Shown here: positions 9,551 to 18,913 of the stretch, piece after piece
Numbering within the stretch: position 1 is the stretch's first letter
Layout: each line of letters opens with the position of its first letter
NCBI GenBank assembly: GCA_947476275.1
Contig: CANJPQ010000015.1
Location: 57,892 to 121,891, forward strand
From: Fidelibacterota bacterium
GTDB taxonomy: Bacteria; Pseudomonadota; Alphaproteobacteria; Rhodospirillales; Rhodospirillaceae
Length of the DNA stretch: 64,000 nucleotides
Direction: 5' to 3'
Translations under genes and position numbers: made by a program
Notes under the pieces: model-generated
Told to the model about the DNA's origin: nothing
Database searches by the model: none
Seen by the model: only the letters and a program-made list of their open reading frames with translations

Positions 9551-10540
9551 TCATTCCCCCTTGCTGAACGTCGCCAGCAGTTTCTCCATCGCCAGCACCG
9601 GCGTTGTCTTTCCGGCGCCAACATCCTTCTCAAGCGCTTTCACGGACGGAAGGGCCTTGAGCCTGGTCATGAGGCGGTCCTCGACGAGGGACCACATCCA
9701 TCGCACCTGCTGGTTTCGGCGCTTCTCGTCGCGCTCGCCCGACATGGTGACAAGGCGGCGGTGCTGGACGATACGATCCCACAGGGCGTCGAGCCCCTTG
9801 TTCTCCAGCGCGCTGATGGTGGCCACGGGCGGCGTCCACGTCGGGCTGTTCGGCGTGATGATGCGCAGGGCGTGTTGATAGTCCTTCGCGGTGATCTCGG
9901 CACGCCGCGCGTTGTCGCCGTCGGCCTTCGTGATCGCGATCATGTCGGCGATCTCCAGCACGCCTTTCTTGATGCCCTGCAGCTCGTCGCCACCGCCGGC
10001 GATCATCAGGACCAGGAAGAAGTCCACCATCTCGGCGACCGTGATCTCGCTCTGGCCGACGCCGACCGTCTCGACGAGCACCACGTCGAACCCCGCGGCT
10101 TCGCACACGAGAATGGCTTCCCGCGTCGCCCGCGCGACACCGCCAAGCGTGCCGCCGGTGGGCGAGGGGCGGATGTAGGCGTGTGGATCGATCGCCAGCC
10201 GCGCCATGCGCGTCTTGTCGCCCAGGATGCTGCCGCCGGTGCGCGAGGAGGTCGGGTCCACCGCCAGCACGGCAACCTTATGGCCGGCCGCCGTCAGCAT
10301 GCTGCCGAAGGCGTCGATGAAAGTGCTTTTGCCCGCGCCGGGCAGGCCGCTGATGCCGATGCGCAAAGATTTCCCGGTGCGCGGCAGAAGCTGCGTCAGC
10401 ATCTCCTGCGCCATGCGCTGATGATCCGCGTTGCGGGATTCGATCAGCGTGATTGCACGGGCCAGCTTGGCCCGGTCGCCGGACAGAACGCCCGCGACGT
10501 AAGCGTCGGCGGTCGCGGGCTTCTGCGCTTTGGCGATCAC
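9551..10540 (-). CDS. meaB: methylmalonyl-CoA mutase-associated GTPase MeaB (ArgK family)
   Basis: A 329-residue G3E-family GTPase. The Walker A motif is ISGLPGAGKSTFIDAFG, and later GTPase motifs include VDPTSSRTGGSILGDKTR and DVVLVETVGVGQSE, all diagnostic for MeaB/ArgK. It chaperones cobalamin-dependent methylmalonyl-CoA mutase, gating cofactor loading and protecting the enzyme from inactivation. The start is GTG at 10540, directly after the mutB stop (TGAGTG), so it is coupled to its client enzyme. Length and order (mutA-mutB-meaB) are normal for the family. Confidence 0.95.
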   Translation of the reverse strand: MIAKAQKPATADAYVAGVLSGDRAKLARAITLIESRNADHQRMAQEMLTQLLPRTGKSLRIGISGLPGAGKSTFIDAFGSMLTAAGHKVAVLAVDPTSSRTGGSILGDKTRMARLAIDPHAYIRPSPTGGTLGGVARATREAILVCEAAGFDVVLVETVGVGQSEITVAEMVDFFLVLMIAGGGDELQGIKKGVLEIADMIAITKADGDNARRAEITAKDYQHALRIITPNSPTWTPPVATISALENKGLDALWDRIVQHRRLVTMSGERDEKRRNQQVRWMWSLVEDRLMTRLKALPSVKALEKDVGAGKTTPVLAMEKLLATFSKGE

Positions 10541-12700
10541 TCAGTGCCCCAAAGCGGCGTTGAGTTTTTCGAGCAGCCCGATGGCCGCCTCGCTGATCAC
10601 CGTGCCCGGCGGGAAGATTGCCGCGGCGCCGGCCTTGGTCAGCTCATCGAAGTCCTGCGGCGGGATCACGCCGCCGACCACAACAAGAATATCGTCGCGG
10701 CCCAGGCGCGTCAGCTCCGCCTTCAGTTCCGGCACGAGGGTCAGGTGACCCGCGGCCAGCGAGCTTGCGCCGATGATGTGCACGTCGTTCTCGACAGCCT
10801 GTTTGGCGGCTTCCGCTGGTGTTTGGAACAAGGGCCCGATGTCGACGTCGAAGCCGAGATCGGCGAACGCGGAGGCGATCACCTTCTGGCCGCGGTCGTG
10901 GCCGTCCTGCCCCATCTTGGCAATGAGGATGCGCGGGCGACGGCCTTCTTTCTCGCCGAAGGCCTCCACCATCTGCAGCACTTTCTGCACGGTCTTATCG
11001 TTGCCCACTTCTTTCCTGTACACCCCGGCGATGGATTTGATCTCGGCGACGTGACGCCCGTAGACCTTCTCCAACGCCATCGTCATCTCGCCGACACTGG
11101 CGCGCGCCCGGGCCGCGTCGATCGACAGGGCGAGCAAGTTGCCCGTGCCGGTCTGTGCCGCCTTGGTCAGCGCCTCCAGCGATCTCTGGCACGCCGCTTC
11201 GTCGCGCTCGCTGCGCAATTTCTTCAGTTTAGCAATCTGCGCGCCGCGCACGGCGGAATTATCGACCTTGCGAACGTCGATGTCCTCTTTTTCGTCCAGG
11301 CGGTACTTGTTCACCCCCACCACGGTCTGGCGGCCGGCGTCGATGCGCGCCTGGGTGCGGGCGGCGGCTTCTTCGATCCGCAGCTTCGGGATGCCCGCAC
11401 CGATAGCCTTGGTCATACCGCCGAGGCTTTCGACTTCTTCAATGTGCTCCCACGCGCGCTTGGCCAGTTCGTAGGTCAGCCGCTCGACGTAGTAGCTGCC
11501 GCCCCACGGGTCGACCGCGCGGGTGGTGCCGGTCTCCTGCTGGATGAACAACTGGGTGTTGCGGGCGATGCGGGCAGAGAAGTCCGTCGGCAGCGCCAAT
11601 GCTTCGTCCAGCGCGTTGGTGTGCAGGGACTGGGTGTGCCCTTGGGTCGCCGCCATGGCTTCGACGCCCGTACGCACGACATTGTTGAACACGTCCTGCG
11701 CCGTCAGGCTCCAGCCCGACGTCTGGCAGTGCGCGCGCAAGGCCAGCGACTTGTCGGTCTTGGGATTGAACGGCTTGATTAGCTTCGCCCACAGCAGGCG
11801 GGCGGCGCGCATCTTCGCGACTTCCATGAAGAAGTTCATGCCGATCGCCCAGAAGAACGACAGGCGTGGCGCGAAGGCATCGATATCCAGACCGGCGGCG
11901 AGTCCGGCGCGGGCGTACTCCACGCCGTCCGCCAGCGTATAGGCAAGTTCCAGGTCGGCGGTCGCACCGGCTTCCTGCATGTGATAGCCGGAGATCGAGA
12001 TCGAATTGTACTTGGGCATCTCCTTCGACGTGTAGGCGAAGATGTCGGAGATGATCCGCATGCTCGGTTCGGGCGGGAAGATGTAGGTGTTCCGCACCAT
12101 GAACTCTTTCAGGATGTCGTTCTGGATGGTTCCCGAAAGCTGCGCGGGCTTCACGCCCTGTTCTTCCGCCGCGGCGATATACAGCGCCAGCACCGGCAGC
12201 ACCGCGCCGTTCATGGTCATGGACACGCTCATCTGATCGAGCGGGATGCCGTCGAACAGGGTGCGCATGTCGAGGATGGAATCGATCGCCACGCCGGCCA
12301 TGCCGACGTCGCCCGACACACGCGGATGATCGCTGTCGTAACCGCGATGGGTGGCGAGGTCGAATGCGACCGAAAGGCCCTTCTGCCCCGCCGCCAGGTT
12401 GCGGCGATAGAACGCGTTGGAATCTTCCGCCGTCGAGAAGCCGGCGTACTGGCGAATGGTCCACGGCTGTGTGACGTACATCGCCGGATACGGCCCGCGC
12501 AGGAACGGCGCCATGCCGGGGCGGGCATTGAGGAAGTCGAGGCCCGCCAGGTCGTCCGCGGCGAACAGCGGCTTCACGGAGATGCCTTCCGGCGTCTCCC
12601 AGTTCTCAAGCTTCATCCAGGCTTTGGGATCCGCGCCGACCGCATTGGCCGGCGAGGCCAGTGGAATGTCGGCGAAGTTCGGGATGGTGGCCTTGTTCAT
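10541..12700 (-). CDS. mutB: methylmalonyl-CoA mutase, large (alpha) subunit
   Basis: The 719-residue catalytic subunit interconverts (R)-methylmalonyl-CoA and succinyl-CoA with adenosylcobalamin, in propionate, odd-chain and branched-chain catabolism. The TIM-barrel part contains [20 protein letters not shown] and the CoA-binding segment, and the C-terminal cobalamin domain carries the base-off motif [16 protein letters not shown] (DxHxxG) and the later GGVIPPQD. The start [15 protein letters not shown] overlaps the mutA stop (ATGA). The same frame is open far upstream, inside mutA, but that extension is antisense-like noise. Length agrees with the family (about 710-730). Confidence 0.97.
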   Translation of the reverse strand: MNKATIPNFADIPLASPANAVGADPKAWMKLENWETPEGISVKPLFAADDLAGLDFLNARPGMAPFLRGPYPAMYVTQPWTIRQYAGFSTAEDSNAFYRRNLAAGQKGLSVAFDLATHRGYDSDHPRVSGDVGMAGVAIDSILDMRTLFDGIPLDQMSVSMTMNGAVLPVLALYIAAAEEQGVKPAQLSGTIQNDILKEFMVRNTYIFPPEPSMRIISDIFAYTSKEMPKYNSISISGYHMQEAGATADLELAYTLADGVEYARAGLAAGLDIDAFAPRLSFFWAIGMNFFMEVAKMRAARLLWAKLIKPFNPKTDKSLALRAHCQTSGWSLTAQDVFNNVVRTGVEAMAATQGHTQSLHTNALDEALALPTDFSARIARNTQLFIQQETGTTRAVDPWGGSYYVERLTYELAKRAWEHIEEVESLGGMTKAIGAGIPKLRIEEAAARTQARIDAGRQTVVGVNKYRLDEKEDIDVRKVDNSAVRGAQIAKLKKLRSERDEAACQRSLEALTKAAQTGTGNLLALSIDAARARASVGEMTMALEKVYGRHVAEIKSIAGVYRKEVGNDKTVQKVLQMVEAFGEKEGRRPRILIAKMGQDGHDRGQKVIASAFADLGFDVDIGPLFQTPAEAAKQAVENDVHIIGASSLAAGHLTLVPELKAELTRLGRDDILVVVGGVIPPQDFDELTKAGAAAIFPPGTVISEAAIGLLEKLNAALGH

Positions 12701-14748
12701 GCGGCCTCCAGTTGTTTGTGGACGTCTTTGAGGACCTTCGGCACGTCGCACCCCATATAGATGAAACCGTCGACGCCCGCGCTCTTGAGGGCGGCTTCCA
12801 AGTCGCCGCCGCGGCCGGCGAGGTGAACGATGCCGGCGCCGGCCTCTTTCAAGGCCTTCGCCAGATCGGCGGCATGGGTGGCGTAGGCCGCATCGGTGCC
12901 GCACACGATCGCGAACGGCGCGCCGCTGCGTTTGAAGTCCGCTGTGATGGCGGTGATGTCCGTGCCGCCGGTGCCTGTGATCGTCTCGATGCCGCCGGCT
13001 TCGTAGAAGTTCTTGGCGTAGGTGGCGCGGCCGGTGAATTCGGCGACGGTGCCGAGGTTGGCGAGAAACATTTGCGGCCGTGCGCCGAACTTGGCTTTGA
13101 ACGCGTCGCCCGCATCGCGCAGGGTTTCGAAGTCTTGGCTGAGGCGCATCTGCGGCAGGGCGGTCGCGGTGATCGGCGTGCCGGTCGCGAGACCTTTGGA
13201 CATCGCCGGCAGGTTCGCGCCCTTCTTGGCTGCCTCCACCAAGGCGGCCATGAGTTCGCCCTTCCCGGCGGGCGGCAGCTGGCCGGCATCGCCGACCGGG
13301 CCCTGGTCGCGCTTTTTCAAAACGGCATCGATGTCGGCTTTCTCCGCCACCACGTCGGCTTCGTGGATGTTGGGGAACTCGCTGATGCCGGTGAGCGCAT
13401 CCTTGCGCTTGGCGATGTTGGACAGCCGGGCCTCGCGCACCGCGGCGATCTCCGTCGCCAGCGTGCCGTCGAGCAGCATTTTGGCGATGCCGCCGGCCTT
13501 CTCGATCTTCTGGAAGAACGCCCAACCCGCAACCGCGAGATCGTCCGTGAGCTTCTCGAAGGTCCACGCGCCGCCGGCGGGATCGATCACCTTGGCGAGG
13601 CCGGACTCTTCCTGCAGCACAACATGCGTGTTGCGTGCCACGCGACGCGCCAGCGTACTGGGATAGCCCAGCGCATAATCCAACGGCAGCACCGTGATCG
13701 CATCCGCGCCCGCTACGCCGGCGGCGAAACACGCCACCGTGCCGCGCAGGATGTTCACCCACGGATCGCGCTTGCTGTACATGCGCGGCGCGGTGATTGC
13801 CGTGACCGGCGCCACGCGGTTGGCTTCCTTTGCGCCGCAGGCTTCCGCCACGCGGCCCCACAGGCGGCGCAAGGAGCGGATCTTCGCGATGCTCAAGATC
13901 ATGTCCGCATCGGTCGTGATGGTGAATGCCACCTGCCGCGCGGCGGTGTCGATATCCATGCCCGCACTCACGATGCGCCGCAGGTATTCCACCGCCGTCG
14001 CCATGGCGATGCCGAGCTCTTGCGCTTCGCCGCAGCCGGCGCCGTGATAGGGCGTGGTCTTGATGTTGAGCGTGCGCGCGTTGGGATAATGCTTCGCCAC
14101 ATAGGCGGTGGTATCCGCCATGCGCGCGAGGATCGTGTCTATGTCGGTGATCAGCGTGCCGGTTGTCGCCAATGCTCCGAGCGGGTCGGTGCCGAAGCTG
14201 CCGGTGAACGCATCGTTCTTCAGGCCGCGTTCGCTCAGCACCTGCATGAACAACGCCGCCATCGGCAGCGTCGGGCCGGTGGGATCGAACACGATCGGCG
14301 CGATGTCGAGCAGCACGCCTTTCAACGCCGTATCGAGGTCGGCTTTGGAGCGCACCGCGGTACCGTTCTTGCCGCTCGGGTCCACACGCAGCACGATGGA
14401 GGTCACGCCGCGCTCGAGGTCTTCCAGGATATGGCGGTTCACGACCTCCGGATCCGGGTGACTGTGAACTTGGCGGATGTCCCAGCCGTTCTCGGCCGTA
14501 CCGGTGGCGCGGCCGCCACGGGTGTAGGGCGCGGCGCCGGGGTATCCGGAGGGATCGCCGGCGCTGTTCCAATCGTCCGCCGTATACAGCGGCTGGATCG
14601 ACAGGCCGTCATAGGTGCGCGCGACCAGCTTCTTGTCGAACGGTGCGCCGTTTAGAACCTTATCGACCAGCTTCAACCAGCCGGCGTGGCTCGCCGCGGG
14701 AAAGTCCCCAGCCAATGGCAACGTGTCTTTGTCGGGCGCCAATTGCAT
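12697..14748 (-). CDS. mutA: methylmalonyl-CoA mutase, small (beta) subunit
   Basis: The 683-residue non-catalytic subunit resembles mutB in overall plan, including a mutase barrel with the counterpart motif [19 protein letters not shown], but its C-terminal cobalamin-like domain lacks DxHxxG, as is normal for MutA. It pairs with MutB and stabilises the heterodimer. It is the first gene of the minus-strand operon, and its stop overlaps the mutB start by four bases. A heterodimeric MutA/MutB with MeaB, rather than a fused or single-chain enzyme, is seen here. No methylmalonyl-CoA epimerase or propionyl-CoA carboxylase is in the window. Confidence 0.95.
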   Translation of the reverse strand: MQLAPDKDTLPLAGDFPAASHAGWLKLVDKVLNGAPFDKKLVARTYDGLSIQPLYTADDWNSAGDPSGYPGAAPYTRGGRATGTAENGWDIRQVHSHPDPEVVNRHILEDLERGVTSIVLRVDPSGKNGTAVRSKADLDTALKGVLLDIAPIVFDPTGPTLPMAALFMQVLSERGLKNDAFTGSFGTDPLGALATTGTLITDIDTILARMADTTAYVAKHYPNARTLNIKTTPYHGAGCGEAQELGIAMATAVEYLRRIVSAGMDIDTAARQVAFTITTDADMILSIAKIRSLRRLWGRVAEACGAKEANRVAPVTAITAPRMYSKRDPWVNILRGTVACFAAGVAGADAITVLPLDYALGYPSTLARRVARNTHVVLQEESGLAKVIDPAGGAWTFEKLTDDLAVAGWAFFQKIEKAGGIAKMLLDGTLATEIAAVREARLSNIAKRKDALTGISEFPNIHEADVVAEKADIDAVLKKRDQGPVGDAGQLPPAGKGELMAALVEAAKKGANLPAMSKGLATGTPITATALPQMRLSQDFETLRDAGDAFKAKFGARPQMFLANLGTVAEFTGRATYAKNFYEAGGIETITGTGGTDITAITADFKRSGAPFAIVCGTDAAYATHAADLAKALKEAGAGIVHLAGRGGDLEAALKSAGVDGFIYMGCDVPKVLKDVHKQLEAA

Positions 14749-14854
14749 GCTCCGGCTCGATAATTCGGATTTGTCTTAGTCGCTTGCGCGGGACTTGTCA
14801 TCGCCTGCCTTCGACGGCCGGGCCATGCCGAATTCTCATGGCTGCGACGCGGGT

Positions 14855-16078
14855 CTAGCGACGCGCGGCGGCCTTTTCCACGGCCTGCCAGACCCGCAGG
14901 AAATTGCCGCTCCAGAGCTTGCCGAGATCGCGTTCGGCATAGCCGCGCTTGGCAAGCTCCCGGGTCAAGCCGGGGGCTTCGCCCGCGTCCTTGTAGCCGA
15001 CGATCCCGCCGCCGTGCTCCATATCCGTGGAGATGCCGACATGATCGATGCCGATCAGCTTTACGGCATAGTCGATGGCATCGGCCATATTGCCCACATC
15101 CGCGGGCGGGTAGGCAGCCAGATAGGCATCGTATTGCGTGCGATAGGCCGGCAGTTTGTCGGCAGGCAGCACCTTGGTGGCCTCGTCAAAGGGTTTCATC
15201 CCAAAGCCGGCGTTGAGCGCGGCAAGGGCGGCGAATTGCTCCTTCGTTCGCGTCTTGAGATAGCTGCCGAAGGCGACGATATGCACCACACCGCCGTTCG
15301 CCTTGATCGCCAGCATTTCCTCGTCGGTGAGATTGCGCGTGCTCTCGACCAGCTTGCGTACGGCGGAGTGCGATGCCACCACCGGCGCGCGCGATAGTTT
15401 CACGCACTGCATCACGCCGTCGGGCGTGAGTTGCGATACGTCAACGATGATGCCCAGGCGGTTCATCTCCGCGACCGCCTGTTTGCCGAGCGCCGACAGG
15501 CCGCCGTGCTCCGCTTTGCCGTCGCCAAGTTTTTCCTGCGGCCGCGAGGAGTCCGCGAACTGATTGTGACCGGCGTGCGTGAACCCCATCATGCGCAGCC
15601 CGCGTGCATACAACTCAGGCAGCCACGACAGGTCTTCGCCAAGCGGATACGCATTGACGATCGAGATCACGGCGAAGTGCTTCTTCGCCGCCACGATCTT
15701 CGGCACGTCCGCGGCGCGACGGGCTAACGCAATGCGCTTGGGGTAGGCGCTGAGCATCTTCTCAATCGCAACAAGCTTGGCTTGGGCCCCGGCGCGCGCC
15801 TTGGCGTACAGCTCCGGCGTGCGCTTGTCCTGATTGACGAACACCACGAAGGCCGCGCCGTCCAACGCGCCGCGATCCATTTTGTGCAGATCGATCTGCA
15901 TCGCGGTTTCGCGGCCGAAATCTTTATCGCCGGTCATGAAGTCGTCGGGGATATCCATCTCGGCATCGAACGTGATCAGCCGCTTGTGGAGGGCAATGCC
16001 CGCGTCGTCCGCTGCGAAGGCCGACGCTGCCGCAAGTGCAGGAAGTCCGAAAGCGACGGTGCGTCGTGCGAGTGTCAT
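14855..16078 (-). CDS. exported M19 dipeptidase-fold protein with lost metal ligands
   Basis: The 407-residue protein aligns along its length with the M19 dipeptidase at 8303-9550, but the metal ligands are replaced: HxD becomes AEMD in TFDAEMDIPDDF, the bridging Glu of GVENGYPIG becomes Val in SIVNAYPLGED, and the His of VDVSHSSD becomes Gln in VDVSQLTPDG. Only ASHSAV retains its His. It is thus probably not a normal metallodipeptidase. MTLARRTVAFGLPALAAASAFA looks like a twin-arginine-like or Sec signal, which fixes the start at 16078. It is transcribed away from the methyltransferase gene at 16128. The nearby exported oxidase and SUMF1 genes suggest a periplasmic pathway (inference). Confidence 0.85.
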   Translation of the reverse strand: MTLARRTVAFGLPALAAASAFAADDAGIALHKRLITFDAEMDIPDDFMTGDKDFGRETAMQIDLHKMDRGALDGAAFVVFVNQDKRTPELYAKARAGAQAKLVAIEKMLSAYPKRIALARRAADVPKIVAAKKHFAVISIVNAYPLGEDLSWLPELYARGLRMMGFTHAGHNQFADSSRPQEKLGDGKAEHGGLSALGKQAVAEMNRLGIIVDVSQLTPDGVMQCVKLSRAPVVASHSAVRKLVESTRNLTDEEMLAIKANGGVVHIVAFGSYLKTRTKEQFAALAALNAGFGMKPFDEATKVLPADKLPAYRTQYDAYLAAYPPADVGNMADAIDYAVKLIGIDHVGISTDMEHGGGIVGYKDAGEAPGLTRELAKRGYAERDLGKLWSGNFLRVWQAVEKAAARR

Positions 16079-16127
16079 GTCCACGATCCTAGTGGGCGCG
16101 CCGGCCCAAGTCGATTTAGAGTGCCTC

Positions 16128-16673
16128 ATGCCGAGCTTTGACCGACCCACGGACACGAACATCCCGCCGTCCCCCTGGATCATGCGCTGGGCGTCCCTCA
16201 TCAAGCCGGGCGGGACGGTGCTGGACGTGGCCGCCGGTCACGGCCGCCATGCCCGCGCACTTGCGGCCCTTGGCCACAAGGTCACGGCGACGGATATCGA
16301 CGTCACGGGCCTCAAGGATGCAATCGGCATCGAGGTGATCGCCGCCGATCTCGAGACCGGCGTGTGGCCGTTCGCACCGGGCCGCTTCGACGGGATTGTC
16401 GTCGCCAACTATCTGCACCGCGCCCACTTTCCGCATTTGGTCGCCGGGCTGGCGGACGGCGGCGTGCTGCTGTTCGAGACCTTCGGCCAGGGCAACGAGA
16501 AGCTGGGGCGCCCGCGCAACCCGGACTTCCTGCTGGCGCCGGGGGAATTGCCGGCTGCATTCGCGGCCTTGCAGGTCGTCGCCTACGAGCATGGTACCGA
16601 ACAGCATCCCCGCCCGGCGGTGCGCCAACGCATTTGTGCGGTGAAGGGCCGCGAACCGCGGGCCCTGGCGTGA
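16128..16673 (+). CDS. small class I SAM-dependent methyltransferase, TehB/UbiG-like
   Basis: The 181-residue protein has a compact Rossmann methyltransferase fold with SAM motif I LDVAAGHGRHARALAALGH (about 34-52), the acidic strand end ATDIDVTGL and a motif IV-like region FDGIVVANYLHRAHF. No signal peptide. The tryptophan-rich start SPWIMRWASLIKPGG is typical of TehB-like small-molecule methyltransferases, whose substrates are mostly unknown. The ATG at 16128 fits the family start; the open frame continues upstream antisense to the M19 gene, which I regard as noise. It is separated by 31 bases from the molybdoenzyme gene and may be co-transcribed with it. Confidence 0.75.
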   Translation: MPSFDRPTDTNIPPSPWIMRWASLIKPGGTVLDVAAGHGRHARALAALGHKVTATDIDVTGLKDAIGIEVIAADLETGVWPFAPGRFDGIVVANYLHRAHFPHLVAGLADGGVLLFETFGQGNEKLGRPRNPDFLLAPGELPAAFAALQVVAYEHGTEQHPRPAVRQRICAVKGREPRALA

Positions 16674-16704
16674 TAGAGTGGCCGCGACAATCGAGGAGAC
16701 GACC

Positions 16705-18873
16705 ATGACGCATATCGCGCGCCCCACATTCTCCCGCCGCGGCTTTGTCGGCAGCGTCAGCGGCCTGCTGCTCTCCTGCGCAATGCCTGCAGCGCGCGCG
16801 GCCGAGATGCGCGGCGCGGGCGGCGACTTCATGGCCTATCTGCACATCGCGCCCGACAACACGATCGCGATCCAGGTCGGCGGGATCGAGATGGGGCAGG
16901 GCATCATCACCAGCCTGCCGAAAATTCTCTGCGAGGAGCTGGACGCGGATTTCGCGCTGGTCACGACGTCGCTGGCACCGGCGGATATGGCCTTCGCCAA
17001 TCCCAACAAGAAGCGCCAGACCACGGGCAATTCCGACGCGATCCCCGGGTATGCGCCGCTGATGCGCAAGATCGGCGCCCAGGCCAAAGCGATGCTGATC
17101 GCCGCCGCCGCGAAGCAATGGAACGTCGCCCCGGCCACATGCCGTGCGGAGAACAGCGTCGTGTTCCACGATGCGTCCAAGCGGTCGGCCACCTACGGCG
17201 CGCTTGCCGCCGCTGCGGCGAAGATGCCGGTGCCGGAGGCGCCGACACTGAAATCGCCCGATCAGTTCAAGCTGATCGGCAAGCCGACGCTGCGCAAGGA
17301 CACGCCCGCGAAGGTCGATGGATCGGTGATGTTCGGCACCGACGTTATTCTTCCGGGCCTGCTGCACGCCACCGTGCGCACCTGCCCGGTGTTCGGCGGC
17401 ACGGTGAAATCCTACGACACGGCGGCCAAGTTCCCGGGCGTGCAGAAGCTGGTGGAACTCACCGATGCGCAGGGGAACTTCAACGGCATCGGTGTCATCG
17501 CCGACGGCTTCTGGCCGGCCAAGAAGGCCGCCGAGGCCTTGAACATCGCGTGGGATACCAAGGGCAACGAGCGTTACGCCACCGGCGAGATGACACGGGC
17601 GATGCTGACGTCGCTCGACAACGACGCTGCGGCGCTGCCGCTCACCTTCGGCAACGGCAAGGTCGGCGACGTGCCCGGCGCAATGAAGACGGCGGCGAAG
17701 ACCTGGAGCGCGGTGTACGAAGTGCCCTATCTCGCCCACGCCTGCATGGAGCCCATGGCGGCCACCTGTGTGGTGGAGACCAATCGCGTCGAGATGTGGG
17801 CGCCTGCCCAGCAGCAGGGCGAGGCACGCCAACTCGCGGCCACCCTCACCGGCGTGCCGTTCGAGAACGTGCGCATGAATACCATGCTCGCCGGCGGCGG
17901 CTTCGGCCGGAAGTGGGAACTCGATTTCATCCGCCAGGTTGTGCTGCTCGCCAAAGCTATGCCGGGCCGCCCGGTGCGTATGATGTGGACGCGCGAGGAA
18001 GACATCCAGCACGACTGCTATCGTCCGGGCTATGCGGCGCGCGTCGCCGCCGCACTGGACAAGGACGGCGCCATCACTGCGATGCATGCGCGGCTGTCGG
18101 GTCAATCCCTGTTCACCTACCAGAAGCGTTCGCCCAAGCCGCCGATGATCGATCCGACCGCGGTGGGCGGCGCCATCAGCGCTGCCTACGGAATCCCCAA
18201 CACGCTCATCGACTACGTCGAAGCCAAAGCCCACATGCCGGTGGGATTCTGGCGTTCGGTCGGCGCGTCCTATACCGGCTTCTTCTCTGAAAGCGCGATT
18301 GACGAATTGGCCGTCGCGGCCGGCAAAGACCCGCTCGCGTATCGCCGGATGCTGGTGAAGGACAACGCCCGCGCCGTGAAGGTCCTCGACGCGGTCGCGG
18401 AGATGTCCGGCTGGGGCCGCACGTTGGCGCCCGGGCAGGGGCTCGGCGTTTCCTTCACGCCGGGCTTCGATGCGCTGGTCGCGCAGGTGGTGCAAGTCTC
18501 GGTCGCCAAGGGCGAACTCAAGGTCGAGAAGGTCTGGTGTGTGTACGACGCCGGCTTCATCGTCGAGCCCACGACCGTCGTTGCCCAGATGGAAGGCGGC
18601 ATCATCTTCGGCCTGTCCGCGGCGTTGTTCGGCGAGATCACGGTGGAGAACGGCGCGGTGAAGCAGGGCAACTTCATCGACTACGGCATGGTCACGCTCG
18701 CAACCGCACCGGAGATCGCGGTCAAAGTCATCGAAAGTGATGCCAAGCCCGGCGGTGCCGGCGAGGCATCCGTGCCCGGCATCGCGCCGGCATTGGCGAA
18801 TGCGATCTACGCGGCCACGGGAAATCGCATCCGCAAGCTGCCGTTCCGCAACGCCGGGCTTACGATGACGTAA
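16705..18873 (+). CDS. Tat-exported molybdopterin-binding oxidoreductase subunit, IorB/xanthine dehydrogenase family
   Basis: The 722-residue protein starts with a twin-arginine signal (RPTFSRRGFVGSVSGLLLSC). The rest matches the large subunit of isoquinoline 1-oxidoreductase type molybdenum hydroxylases: GGIEMGQGIITSLPKILCEE, GTDVILPGLLHATVRTCPVF, LAGGGFGRKWELDFIRQ, and the catalytic Glu region GGAGEASVPGIAPALANA. Members hydroxylate aromatic or aldehyde substrates with a molybdenum cytosine dinucleotide cofactor, and normally need a small 2Fe-2S subunit, which is absent next to it. GAGGAG twelve bases upstream supports ATG 16705. It leads the co-directional exported-protein block that ends near 25943. 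Confidence 0.9.
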   Translation: MTHIARPTFSRRGFVGSVSGLLLSCAMPAARAAEMRGAGGDFMAYLHIAPDNTIAIQVGGIEMGQGIITSLPKILCEELDADFALVTTSLAPADMAFANPNKKRQTTGNSDAIPGYAPLMRKIGAQAKAMLIAAAAKQWNVAPATCRAENSVVFHDASKRSATYGALAAAAAKMPVPEAPTLKSPDQFKLIGKPTLRKDTPAKVDGSVMFGTDVILPGLLHATVRTCPVFGGTVKSYDTAAKFPGVQKLVELTDAQGNFNGIGVIADGFWPAKKAAEALNIAWDTKGNERYATGEMTRAMLTSLDNDAAALPLTFGNGKVGDVPGAMKTAAKTWSAVYEVPYLAHACMEPMAATCVVETNRVEMWAPAQQQGEARQLAATLTGVPFENVRMNTMLAGGGFGRKWELDFIRQVVLLAKAMPGRPVRMMWTREEDIQHDCYRPGYAARVAAALDKDGAITAMHARLSGQSLFTYQKRSPKPPMIDPTAVGGAISAAYGIPNTLIDYVEAKAHMPVGFWRSVGASYTGFFSESAIDELAVAAGKDPLAYRRMLVKDNARAVKVLDAVAEMSGWGRTLAPGQGLGVSFTPGFDALVAQVVQVSVAKGELKVEKVWCVYDAGFIVEPTTVVAQMEGGIIFGLSAALFGEITVENGAVKQGNFIDYGMVTLATAPEIAVKVIESDAKPGGAGEASVPGIAPALANAIYAATGNRIRKLPFRNAGLTMT

Positions 18874-18913
18874 GCGCATGGGCTAAGGTCTTCCCGCCGA
18901 GGGGGACCAAACC

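Noticed and set aside
8309..11782. A 1157-codon open frame on the plus strand opposite the dipeptidase, meaB and mutB genes
   Set aside because: It runs antisense to three clearly recognised enzymes, is His/Arg/Gly-rich without domains, and is typical of GC-rich shadow frames.
12701..14572. Upstream extension of the mutB frame to 1343 codons
   Set aside because: The extra part lies inside mutA in another frame and is Arg-rich; the mutB family start is at 12700 with an ATGA overlap.
12661..14655. A 664-codon plus-strand open frame opposite mutA
   Set aside because: Antisense to mutA, with no start signal or domain.
16312..18879. An 855-codon minus-strand open frame opposite the molybdoenzyme gene
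   Set aside because: No recognisable domain, low-complexity His/Arg/Gly composition, and it opposes a well-supported family member.
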